From the NCBI GenBank assembly GCA_902797275.1, contig CADBSI010000105.1, positions 1-5,764 on the forward strand: a DNA stretch of 5,764 nucleotides, read 5' to 3'. The number at the start of each line of letters is the position of its first letter. Position 1 is the first letter of the stretch. A program made the position numbers and the translations under genes. Shown here in pieces: positions 1-5,381 of the stretch. The DNA comes from an uncultured Erysipelotrichaceae bacterium (lineage in GTDB: Bacteria; Bacillota_I; Bacilli_A; RF39; UBA660). The notes under the pieces are model-generated. The model searched no databases. It saw nothing but the letters and a program-made list of their open reading frames with translations, and was not told the DNA's origin.

Positions 1-527
1 CAAACAATACCAAACCTATCACGCAAAGGACTAGTTAAATCACCTGCTCTTGTTGTTGCTCCAACTAGCGTAAAGGGTGGCAAATCAATTTTAATACTTC
101 TTGCTTGATTATCACTTCCAACTACTATATCTAAAGTAAAATCTTCCATAGCAGGGTATAATATTTCTTCAATAAACCTTGGAATTCTATGTATTTCATC
201 AATAAATAACACGTCCCCCGGCTCAAGAGTTGACAAAATTGCTGCTAAATCACCTGGCTTTTCAATTGAAGGACCACTTGCTGTTTTAATATTTTTTCCA
301 AGTTCATTAGCAATAATCATAGCAAGCGTTGTTTTACCAAGTCCTGGAGGACCATATAATAATACATGATCAAGAGATTCATCTCTTATTTTAGCTGCTT
401 CTATAAATACTTTTATATTTTCTTTAACTTCTTTTTGTCCGATATACTCGTCAATTCTTGCTGGACGAATACTACTTTCAACAACTATATCTTCATCATC
501 TTTATTAACATCTGTTATTCGCATCAT
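1..527 (-). CDS. ruvB: Holliday junction branch migration ATPase RuvB (N-terminal part, cut by window edge)
   Basis: RuvB is the AAA+ motor that, loaded by RuvA, drives branch migration of Holliday junctions during recombinational repair. Only the first 175 codons lie in the window; the complete protein is usually about 330-350 residues, so the rest of the AAA+ lid and the winged-helix DNA-binding domain are missing. Visible motifs are ESSIRPARIDEYIGQ (residues 17-31), Walker A GPPGLGKT (59-66), Walker B LFIDEIHR (107-114, D110/E111), sensor-1 region GATTRAG (156-162) and PLRDRFG (167-173), which carries the arginine finger. Two in-frame ATGs sit back to back (527 and 524). An AGAAAGG ribosome binding site overlapping the ruvA stop serves either, and 527 is taken. 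The gene follows ruvA by 12 bases, as a ruvAB operon. No defects are seen. Confidence 0.97.
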   Translation of the reverse strand, partial: MMRITDVNKDDEDIVVESSIRPARIDEYIGQKEVKENIKVFIEAAKIRDESLDHVLLYGPPGLGKTTLAMIIANELGKNIKTASGPSIEKPGDLAAILSTLEPGDVLFIDEIHRIPRFIEEILYPAMEDFTLDIVVGSDNQARSIKIDLPPFTLVGATTRAGDLTSPLRDRFGIV

Positions 528-539
528 GCCCTAACCTTT

Positions 540-1091
540 CTATTTTATCATTAAACGAAGTGCCTCTTTTATTTGTTCTTCAATACTTGCCTCTTTATTT
601 ACTCGACCAATTATATTTTTAACATCTTTATCTTTATAACCAAGTGCAAGTAAAGCTTCATATACCTCATCAGTAGTACTATCTACTACCATACCACCAA
701 CTTCAAGCTTACCTTTTAAATCTAAAACCATTTGTTTAGCAAGTTTATCACCAATTTTAGGAAATTTTTTTAAATAAAGTAAATTTTCCCTGTTAATCGC
801 ATCAGCAATACCTGAAACTGATCCCATAGCAAGAATTGGTAAAGCCATTTTAGGTCCTAATCCTTTAACACTTATTAATTTCAAAAACAATTCTTTTTCA
901 ACTAAAGTTTTAAAACCAAACAAAGTCATTTCATCTTCTCTTATATGTTGATAAACATAAACTTTATCTGTTTCCCCTTCTTTGAAAGCATAAGGATTAG
1001 CAACATAAATTAAATAACCAATACCATTATTGTCAACTACAATAGAACTACTATTAACACTTTCTATATTACCTAATATATAACTATACAT
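540..1091 (-). CDS. ruvA: Holliday junction branch migration protein RuvA
   Basis: RuvA binds four-way junctions as a tetramer and recruits RuvB. The 183 residues (slightly short for a family of about 200) show an N-terminal OB-fold (1-62, starting MYSYILGNI as the family does), a first helix-hairpin-helix around VKGLGPKMA (75-83), a second around KKFPKIGDKLAKQMVLDLKGK (108-128) and a C-terminal RuvB-contacting three-helix domain (about 140-183, EVYEALLALGYK...EEQIKEALRLMIK). In the second hairpin the usual PGIG/PGVG reads PKIG, so one hairpin glycine is replaced by lysine. A longer frame beginning at a TTG (1112) would add seven residues not found in the family. The ATG at 1091 is preferred because GGTGAT lies four bases upstream and a promoter ends at 1112. 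Stop is TAG. Confidence 0.95.
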   Translation of the reverse strand: MYSYILGNIESVNSSSIVVDNNGIGYLIYVANPYAFKEGETDKVYVYQHIREDEMTLFGFKTLVEKELFLKLISVKGLGPKMALPILAMGSVSGIADAINRENLLYLKKFPKIGDKLAKQMVLDLKGKLEVGGMVVDSTTDEVYEALLALGYKDKDVKNIIGRVNKEASIEEQIKEALRLMIK

Positions 1092-1095
1092 AACT

Positions 1096-1101
1096 ATCAC
1101 C
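1096..1101 (-). promoter_or_regulatory. ribosome binding site of ruvA
   Basis: GGTGAT, complementary to the GGTGAT part of the 16S 3' end, lies four bases before the ATG at 1091. It fixes the ruvA start at 1091 and argues against the upstream TTG. Confidence 0.6.
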
Positions 1102-1111
1102 CAACAAAACA

Positions 1112-1141
1112 ATTATATACTAAAACCTCTTACTTTGTCTA
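1112..1141 (-). promoter_or_regulatory. sigma-A type promoter for ruvAB
   Basis: A perfect -10 TATAAT (1117-1112) follows a -35 TAGACA (1141-1136, 5 of 6 to TTGACA) with an 18-base spacer. Transcription would begin near 1105, giving a leader of about 14 bases that still contains the GGTGAT ribosome binding site. This makes ruvAB a unit separate from the ylb/rsmD genes. No LexA box is recognisable in this short gap. Confidence 0.65.
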
Positions 1142-1142
1142 G

Positions 1143-1169
1143 AAAAAGACTTATTTTTGATCAAAATAA
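1143..1169 (-). terminator. weak AT-rich terminator candidate after the rsmD unit
   Basis: Downstream of the small membrane gene, TTATTTT-GATC-AAAAATAA forms a stem of about seven A/T pairs with one bulge, followed a few bases on by TTTTT. The stem contains no G-C pair outside the loop, so stability is doubtful. Its place between a finished operon and a new promoter is the main support. Confidence 0.3.
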
Positions 1170-1193
1170 AACTTAGTATTTAATAAAAACTAA

Positions 1194-1355
1194 TTATCGA
1201 TCACTAAGTTCTTCTCTTATTTCTTTAACAAATTCATAATTATCACTATTTCTATTACTAACTATTCCAACTATCATATAAAAAATAGCAACACTTAAAA
1301 ATATTAAACCATATAAAATAGTAGAAATTGCAAACCCACGTTTATTTATCTTCAT
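1194..1355 (-). CDS. 53-residue prepilin-like small membrane protein, translationally coupled to rsmD
   Basis: This short open frame encodes 53 residues beginning MKINKRGFAISTILYGL. A basic N-terminus ending in KRG, then F at residue 8 and an unbroken hydrophobic segment (about residues 8-33, ending MIVGIVS), then a charged tail (EFVKEIREELSDR), has the layout of a type IV prepilin with cleavage between G7 and F8. The usual Glu at mature position 5 is Thr here. An AAGGAG ribosome binding site lies five bases before its ATG, and the first 14 bases overlap the end of rsmD, implying translational coupling. Codon use matches its neighbours. The function is unknown. It could be a pseudopilin-like peptide or simply a single-pass membrane peptide; no pilus genes are visible nearby. 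The Shine-Dalgarno, the coupling and the protein-like composition make it a probable real gene. Confidence 0.75.
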   Translation of the reverse strand: MKINKRGFAISTILYGLIFLSVAIFYMIVGIVSNRNSDNYEFVKEIREELSDR

Positions 1356-1881
1356 ACATTCTCCTTAAAATATATACTTTCTTAGAACCGTAATTTTTAA
1401 ATTTATATAAATCATAATTATTATAAATAATATCACTTTCACTTTCACATATTACTAAACCATTCTTAGTTAATAAATCTTTTTTAATAATAATATCTAA
1501 AATATTTGAAATAACTTTCATCTTATAAGGAGGATCTAAAAATATTAAATCAAACTTTGTATCAATTGTATTTAAACATTTTACATAATCAAGATTTAAA
1601 ACTTTAGCATTTGAAATATTAAAATTACTTAAATTCTTTTTAATTACTTTAACACTTTCTATATTTTTATCATTAAAATAAACAAATTTAGCATAATTAG
1701 AAATACATTCTATTCCAAGATTACCAGATCCAGCAAATAAATCTAAAACTATACTTCCTTTTAAATAATCTTGAATACTTGCAAATACACTTTCTTTAAC
1801 TCTATCCATAGTAGGACGAGTTCCCTCTATATTAAAACCAATTATATTACGTCCTTTTAAAGACCCACTAATTACTTTCAT
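1342..1881 (-). CDS. rsmD: 16S rRNA (guanine(966)-N2)-methyltransferase RsmD
   Basis: RsmD uses S-adenosylmethionine to methylate N2 of G966 of 16S rRNA on the assembled small subunit. The 179 residues are the normal length. The start MKVISGSLKGR and TRPTMDRVKESVF (21-33) are family hallmarks. The SAM-binding motif I is LDLFAGSGNLGIE (46-58), the acidic end of the second strand is ND (70-71), and the catalytic motif IV is DLIFLDPPY (111-119). The gene equals ylbH of Bacillus subtilis and follows ylbF with a 14-base overlap. AGGAAG seven bases before the ATG at 1881 is the ribosome binding site. Its own 3' end overlaps the next small gene by 14 bases. In Bacillus, coaD usually follows; here it does not. 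Stop is TAA. Confidence 0.95.
   Translation of the reverse strand: MKVISGSLKGRNIIGFNIEGTRPTMDRVKESVFASIQDYLKGSIVLDLFAGSGNLGIECISNYAKFVYFNDKNIESVKVIKKNLSNFNISNAKVLNLDYVKCLNTIDTKFDLIFLDPPYKMKVISNILDIIIKKDLLTKNGLVICESESDIIYNNYDLYKFKNYGSKKVYILRRMYEDK
1361..1366 (-). promoter_or_regulatory. ribosome binding site of the small prepilin-like gene, inside rsmD
   Basis: AAGGAG lies inside the last codons of rsmD, five bases before the ATG at 1355. It is the main evidence that the short downstream frame is translated. Confidence 0.7.
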
Positions 1882-2152
1882 GATTACACTTCCTACTAGT
1901 AAAATCTATTTTTCTTTTAATATTATTAATTAAAATATTAACCTCAGTTTCAAGAGTTAAATATCTAACATAATCAGGATATTCATATAATTTCTTTTTA
2001 TCTGAAACACTTTTAGTTAAATGATAAGTATTAATACTTTTAAGTAATTCTTTATTATTTAATAACTTAGTTTTTAATTCTTTTATTTCTTTAATAAGTA
2101 AACAAGAATCAAGTTCATTAAAAAAGGTATTAATTAAATCGTTATATTCCAT
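1868..2152 (-). CDS. ylbF: YlbF family protein (RNase Y / Y-complex regulator homologue)
   Basis: A mainly helical protein of about 94 residues, with charged amphipathic stretches (KEIKELKTKLLNNKELL, 21-37) and VRYLTLETEVNILINNIKRKI (62-82), fits the Com_YlbF family. In B. subtilis, YlbF with YmcA and YaaT forms the Y-complex that steers RNase Y and supports competence, biofilm formation and sporulation. The assignment rests on this shape and on position between ylbE and rsmD(ylbH), more than on strong motifs. It is shorter than the roughly 150-residue Bacillus protein, with only one cysteine near the end (residue 89), so the C-terminal metal-binding part may be absent. Starts at GTG 2161, ATG 2158 or ATG 2152 are possible. 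2152 is chosen because GTGAT precedes it by four bases and a promoter just upstream would leave the others without a leader. Stop is TAG, overlapping rsmD by 14 bases. Confidence 0.75.
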   Translation of the reverse strand: MEYNDLINTFFNELDSCLLIKEIKELKTKLLNNKELLKSINTYHLTKSVSDKKKLYEYPDYVRYLTLETEVNILINNIKRKIDFTSRKCNHESN

Positions 2153-2167
2153 AAACATCACAATTTA

Positions 2168-2195
2168 ATTATACCAAATTAATTAAAAATATCAA
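2168..2195 (-). promoter_or_regulatory. internal promoter before ylbF
   Basis: TTGATA (2195-2190, 5 of 6 to TTGACA), a 16-base spacer and a perfect TATAAT (2173-2168) straddle the ylbE stop codon and the gap to ylbF. Transcription would start near 2161, giving a very short leader to ylbF, rsmD and the small membrane gene. This is the best-scoring promoter by eye inside the ylb cluster. Confidence 0.5.
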
Positions 2196-2400
2196 TAAAA
2201 GTTGAAAACATATCTAATTTATTTTTAAATCTATCTAATTTATCAGGTAAAGTTAATTTATATTTTTCTCGCATTATTTTATCAAGTTCATAGATAAAAG
2301 AAGGATCTCGATTTAATATTTTATAATATCTTGGGTTTTCATGTAGAAATCTTTTTAAAGTTTGATTTTTATTTAAATACATTTGACATTCAATACTCAT
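2179..2400 (-). CDS. ylbE: YlbE-like protein
   Basis: A 73-residue protein with the YlbE signature: FLHENPRYYKILNRDP (18-33), matching the family pattern of 'F-(I/L)-RE-P-W-YR-L-R-P', followed by an amphipathic helix (ELDKIMREKYKLTLPDKLDRFKNKL). Bacillus YlbE is about 79 residues and has no established biochemical role. A longer frame from ATG 2439 would add 13 residues and overlap ylbD by 38 bases. ATG 2400 is preferred because GAGGA lies just upstream and this start begins one base after the ylbD stop (TAA-T-ATG), indicating coupled translation. The hydrophobic end (FSTFIDIFN) also resembles the family. Function unknown. Confidence 0.8.
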   Translation of the reverse strand: MSIECQMYLNKNQTLKRFLHENPRYYKILNRDPSFIYELDKIMREKYKLTLPDKLDRFKNKLDMFSTFIDIFN

Positions 2401-2401
2401 A

Positions 2402-2770
2402 TTAATCCTCAAAATATTTATAAGTTGGACGAGCTTCATATAAATCTTTGGCTACACTTTTAGAAGGAACTAAATCTTTAAAAGCATCAATTGCTTTATC
2501 TAAACTATTAAGACCTTTTCTAACACTTTCTAAATCCATTCCTTTTACCATATTAAATAAGTCTTTAAAACTAGTTGGAGTAGTACTACTAGTATTAGTA
2601 CTGGTAGTTGTACTAGTTTTATTTTCTTTATAATTATCCCAGACAGTACTAGATTCCCCGTATAAATCAAATATTTCATATAACTTTTGCCATGATGTTT
2701 TACCACTTGAAACAACATCAATTAAATGAGGATTTTTACTAACAAATTCTTTAAATTCTACTTTAGACAT
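2402..2770 (-). CDS. ylbD: YlbD family protein (putative coat protein homologue)
   Basis: The N-terminal third carries the YlbD pattern: EFKEFVSKNPHLIDVV (5-20), then WQKLYEIFDLYGE (27-39) and VWDNYKE (43-49), all recognisable in Bacillus YlbD, which is annotated as a putative spore coat protein. A low-complexity Thr/Ser linker (52-67, TSTTTSTNTSSTTPTS) leads to a helical second half (FKDLFNMVKGMDLESVRKGL...) and an ending ARPTYKYFED. The 122 residues are close to the family's roughly 130. The ATG at 2770 has AGGTGG four bases upstream. The next gene, ylbE, starts one base after the stop. A spore role is not shown here and may not apply in this organism; the family name is secure but the function is not. 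Confidence 0.85.
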   Translation of the reverse strand: MSKVEFKEFVSKNPHLIDVVSSGKTSWQKLYEIFDLYGESSTVWDNYKENKTSTTTSTNTSSTTPTSFKDLFNMVKGMDLESVRKGLNSLDKAIDAFKDLVPSKSVAKDLYEARPTYKYFED

Positions 2771-2785
2771 AAAACCACCTAATAA

Positions 2786-2791
2786 ATTATA
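2786..2791 (-). promoter_or_regulatory. possible -10 element before ylbD
   Basis: A perfect TATAAT lies 15 bases before the ylbD ATG in the 54-base gap that follows the proS-unit terminator. No convincing -35 is found at 16-19 bases upstream, and the predicted start would fall inside the ribosome binding site. The support is therefore positional. Confidence 0.3.
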
Positions 2792-2815
2792 TGAAAAATA
2801 TTTTATTTAGATACT

Positions 2816-2860
2816 AAAAAAGAATTAATTTAAAGATTTAAAAACTTCTTTAATTAATTC
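2816..2860 (-). terminator. intrinsic terminator overlapping the end of the Ham1-Nudix gene
   Basis: In the transcribed direction GAATTAATTAAAG (2860-2848) pairs with CTTTAAATTAATTC (2835-2822), a 13-bp stem with one bulged base and a 12-base loop, immediately followed by six T residues (2821-2816). Most of the hairpin lies inside the last codons of the upstream gene. It would end the T-box/proS transcript before ylbD. Confidence 0.65.
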
Positions 2861-3742
2861 TTTACCTATTCCATATATAAAGATATTATCTAAGTCTTTT
2901 ATTGGAACAAGTCTTGTTTCATAATAGTTATCAGGATTATTATGTTCTAATTCTTCTCCACCTAATTTAATATCACCACTTATATATTTAGTTAAATAAT
3001 AATAACATATTCCAGTTTCATATTCTTCACAACCTAAATACTTAATTATCTTAACATCAATTGAGGTTTCTTCTTTAAGTTCTCTTATACAAGCATTTTC
3101 ATAAGTTTCATTTTCAATACCGCCACCTGGAATAGCATAGTATTCTAAGTACTTATCATTTTCTTTTCTTCTTCTATATAAAAGTAAAACTTTATCATCA
3201 AAGAAAGTAATTCCTCGACTAACTTTTCTTTTTTCTAAATACTTTTTAAGTTCAAGATAACAAGTATTTTCATACATATTATTTTTAGTAAAACAAATAG
3301 GTTTAGTTTCCCCTTCTTTTATAAATAATTTATCGTATGGAAAATAATCTCCTTCAATATAATCAGTTGCAATATGACCTAAGGTTTTAGCAGTAAAAAC
3401 TTTATAAGTATAATTATCTATATAAACTAAGATATCAAGATAATAACAAGATTTATCAGTTTTAGTTTTCATTAGATTAAATAAGTTATCATAGCCAAGT
3501 GTATTTTCTATGTATGATGCGTACACTCCAGGAAAATTATTAAGTGATGGAATACAAAAGGAACAATCATTTATTATTAAAGGTTCATGAAAATAGGAAA
3601 AAGCAGTCTTTGCTTTATTAAGAGCAACTTCAATAGGATCTGATGCTTGAATTTCAACTAAATCCAATTCTTTTCTTTCAATAGATGGTATTACTTTTTT
3701 ACAAGCTTCATATTTTAATTTATTACTAGTTATAAATAACAT
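2825..3742 (-). CDS. bifunctional Ham1/ITPase-like and Nudix hydrolase fusion
   Basis: Two nucleotide-housecleaning domains are joined in 305 residues. Residues 1-172 resemble Ham1/RdgB non-canonical purine NTP pyrophosphatase: FITSNKLKYE (3-12, for the TGN..K..E loop), LDLVEIQ (26-32), IINDCSF (56-62, D59 aligning with the catalytic Asp), FPGVYASYI (70-78) and FPYDKLF (134-140). The IQ and FPGVYASY forms look like the archaeal/eukaryotic branch. The usual SHR purine-binding motif near the domain end is not recognisable. Residues 173-305 are a Nudix domain; its box G206-x5-E212-x7-R220-E221-L-x-E224-E225-T-S227-I fits except that the late Gly is Ser. Substrates are unknown; expected activity is hydrolysis of damaged or non-canonical nucleotides to monophosphates. 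The start lies one base after the proS stop (TAA-T-ATG) with no close Shine-Dalgarno, so translation probably depends on proS. Confidence 0.88.
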   Translation of the reverse strand: MLFITSNKLKYEACKKVIPSIERKELDLVEIQASDPIEVALNKAKTAFSYFHEPLIINDCSFCIPSLNNFPGVYASYIENTLGYDNLFNLMKTKTDKSCYYLDILVYIDNYTYKVFTAKTLGHIATDYIEGDYFPYDKLFIKEGETKPICFTKNNMYENTCYLELKKYLEKRKVSRGITFFDDKVLLLYRRRKENDKYLEYYAIPGGGIENETYENACIRELKEETSIDVKIIKYLGCEEYETGICYYYLTKYISGDIKLGGEELEHNNPDNYYETRLVPIKDLDNIFIYGIGKELIKEVFKSLN

Positions 3743-3743
3743 A

Positions 3744-5168
3744 TTAATATTGTTGCCCCCAAATAACTAAATGTTTAGCATCATTACCACATACAACACA
3801 TTTACCAGTTAATGGTTTAGCATTTTCTACTATACAACGAGATTTAGTTCCTTTAATTTCTTTCATTTTCATTTCACATTCTAAACTACCACACCAATCA
3901 GCTTTAATAAAACCAGGTTGTTTATTCATTATATTTTCTACATCTTCTAAATTCTTAGCCGTAAAGGTTAACTCATCTCTTCTTTTTAAAGCTCTTTCAT
4001 ACATATCATGTTGAATAGTTTCTAATAAATTTTTAACATAAGTTGGAATATCTATATCAAGTGCTTCTGTATATTTAACTGATGTATCACGACGAACAAA
4101 AGTAATTTTATTATTATCTAAATCTCTTTCCCCAACTTCAATTCTAACAGGTATTCCATTAACTTCAGCCTCAGCAAATTTAAATCCCGCTGATTTATCA
4201 GTTAAATCTATATAACAAGAAATAGAGTTTTTTTCTAGTTCTTTTTTAATTTTTTCACATTTAGCAAGAACTTTTTCAGTTTTAAAAATTGGAATAATAG
4301 CAACTTGTTTTGGAGCAATTCTAGGTGGTAATACTAAACCTTTATCATCGCTATGAACCATTATCAGTCCACCTATCATTCTTGTTGTTGTTCCCCAAGA
4401 TGTTTGATATACATATTCAAGTTCATTTTGACGATTTCTAAATTTTATATCATAAGCCTTAGAAAATTTTTGACCAAAATAATGACTAGTACCACATTGT
4501 AAACTAACTCCATTATACATTAAAGCTTCATTTGTTAAAGTATATTCAGCCCCTGCAAATTTTTCTTTTTCAGTTTTAAGACCAGTAATACTTGGAATAG
4601 CAAGAATTTCATGATGAAACCATTTATAAACTTCCATCATTTGTCTTGTTTCCTTTTCAGCTTCTTCACTAGTTTCATGAATAGTATGACCTTCTTGCCA
4701 TAAAAATTCACGACTTCTTAAAAATGGTCTTGTTTCTTTTTCCCAACGAAGTACATTACACCATTGATTATAAAGCATTGGTAAATCTTTATAAGACTTT
4801 ACATGACTAGCATAGTAATCACTGAACATAGTTTCACTAGTAGGACGAATGCAAAGTCTTTCATCTAATTCTTTGGATCCTCCCATTGTAACCCAAGCAA
4901 CTTCAGGAGCAAAACCTTCTACTAATTCTCCCTCTTTTTTAAGTAAACTCTCAGGTATTAAAACTGGCATTTGGCAATTTACATGACCAAGTTCCTTAAA
5001 CTTTTTATCAAGAATTTCTTGCATACGTTCCCAAATAGCATACCCATTAGGTTCAATAGCAATACATCCTTTAACACCTGTATAACTTGCTAAATGAGCC
5101 GCAAATACAACATCAGTATACCATTTAGCAAAATCAACATCACGACTAGTTATCTTATCATTTTTCAT
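3744..5168 (-). CDS. proS: prolyl-tRNA synthetase, archaeal/eukaryotic-like (type 3, zinc-domain) form
   Basis: ProS charges tRNA-Pro with proline. The 474 residues suit the ProS type found in many Firmicutes and mycoplasmas, which lacks the YbaK-like editing insertion of the E. coli enzyme. Class II motifs are visible: motif 1 around IEPNGYAIWERMQ (38-50), IRPTSE (107-112), motif 2 RWEKETRPFL...EFLWQEGH (141-161), the GTSHYFGQ strand (226-233) and motif 3 GTTTRMIGG (259-267, R263). After the anticodon-binding domain, C426, C431, C457 and C460 form a likely zinc site, and the chain ends in the family's terminal Tyr (GQQY). A longer frame would add 21 residues (MVPSYDFF...) encoded by the T-box terminator. 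ATG 5168 is the true start, with AGGAGG four bases upstream. Confidence 0.96.
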   Translation of the reverse strand: MKNDKITSRDVDFAKWYTDVVFAAHLASYTGVKGCIAIEPNGYAIWERMQEILDKKFKELGHVNCQMPVLIPESLLKKEGELVEGFAPEVAWVTMGGSKELDERLCIRPTSETMFSDYYASHVKSYKDLPMLYNQWCNVLRWEKETRPFLRSREFLWQEGHTIHETSEEAEKETRQMMEVYKWFHHEILAIPSITGLKTEKEKFAGAEYTLTNEALMYNGVSLQCGTSHYFGQKFSKAYDIKFRNRQNELEYVYQTSWGTTTRMIGGLIMVHSDDKGLVLPPRIAPKQVAIIPIFKTEKVLAKCEKIKKELEKNSISCYIDLTDKSAGFKFAEAEVNGIPVRIEVGERDLDNNKITFVRRDTSVKYTEALDIDIPTYVKNLLETIQHDMYERALKRRDELTFTAKNLEDVENIMNKQPGFIKADWCGSLECEMKMKEIKGTKSRCIVENAKPLTGKCVVCGNDAKHLVIWGQQY

Positions 5169-5172
5169 AAAT

Positions 5173-5178
5173 CCTCCT
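5173..5178 (-). promoter_or_regulatory. ribosome binding site of proS
   Basis: AGGAGG is four bases before the ATG at 5168 and about a dozen bases after the T-tract of the T-box terminator. It is reached only by transcripts that read through, and it fixes the proS start. Confidence 0.9.
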
Positions 5179-5190
5179 AAAATAATAATA

Positions 5191-5235
5191 AAAATAAAAA
5201 AGAATGGAAAGAAGTCATATGACGGTACCATTCTT
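5191..5235 (-). terminator. T-box regulated terminator
   Basis: AAGAATGG (5235-5228) pairs with CCATTCTT (5207-5200) in an 8-bp stem followed by a T-rich run. The same AAGAATGG bases are needed for the antiterminator helix and tRNA-binding bulge, so the two folds exclude each other, as expected for a T-box switch. Confidence 0.88.
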
Positions 5236-5368
5236 AATTTAACTCAATTGATTAACGCTCAAACACGGAAATACACCTAAAAGGTAGGAACAATAAACTA
5301 TTATTACTTTTTCACACCAAACAAAGCTCTCTTTAAATAAATCATTTATCATATTCCTTTATCAAAGG
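5191..5368 (-). ncRNA. T-box riboswitch, proline (CCU specifier), controlling proS
   Basis: This leader RNA senses uncharged tRNA-Pro and allows read-through into proS. Stem I can be drawn directly. The base CCT/AGG and AAAGG/CCTTT pairings enclose a TTGAT internal loop of kink-turn type. The specifier loop has AATAT on one side and GTTCCTA on the other, with the CCT codon at 5288-5286 followed by A. Above it, GATAAA and TTATT pair with AATAA and TTTATT. The distal end has the conserved AGAGAGC (5332-5326) and TTTGGTGTGA (GGTG 5318-5315) segments. The antiterminator is AAGAA, the seven-base bulge TGGTACC (5230-5224), GTC-ATAT-GAC, then TTCTT. In the bulge, TGGT would pair with a tRNA ending ACCA with discriminator A. 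The Stem I boundaries are my hand fold. Confidence 0.93.
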
Positions 5369-5381
5369 CTTTTACAAGCAT

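Noticed and set aside
366..554. Plus-strand open frame of 62 residues
   Set aside because: It lies antisense to the ruvB start, has a Phe/Tyr/Ile-rich composition typical of reversed AT-rich coding DNA, and the opposite strand is clearly ruvB.
1092..1112. Seven-residue TTG-initiated extension of RuvA
   Set aside because: It would overlap the -10 element and transcription start. RuvA proteins begin at the next Met, which has a ribosome binding site.
1155..1166. Perfect palindrome TTTTGATCAAAA before ruvA, considered as an operator
   Set aside because: It is better explained as the core of the weak terminator hairpin, lies upstream of the -35, and matches no regulator site I can name.
2401..2439. 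13-residue upstream extension of YlbE from ATG 2439
   Set aside because: It overlaps ylbD by 38 bases and lacks a ribosome binding site; ATG 2400 has GAGGA and matches family length.
2448..2633. Plus-strand frame of 61 residues with a Val/Leu-rich hydrophobic end
   Set aside because: Antisense shadow of ylbD. The hydrophobic run is the reverse reading of the Thr/Ser linker.
5169..5231. 21-residue hydrophobic N-terminal extension of ProS resembling a signal peptide
   Set aside because: It is encoded by the T-box antiterminator/terminator and its T-tract. AGGAGG and the family start support ATG 5168.
5356..5368. CCTTT-GAT-AAAGG hairpin at the start of the proS leader
   Set aside because: The same bases pair more sensibly with the 3' side of T-box Stem I (CCTTT and AGG downstream of the specifier).
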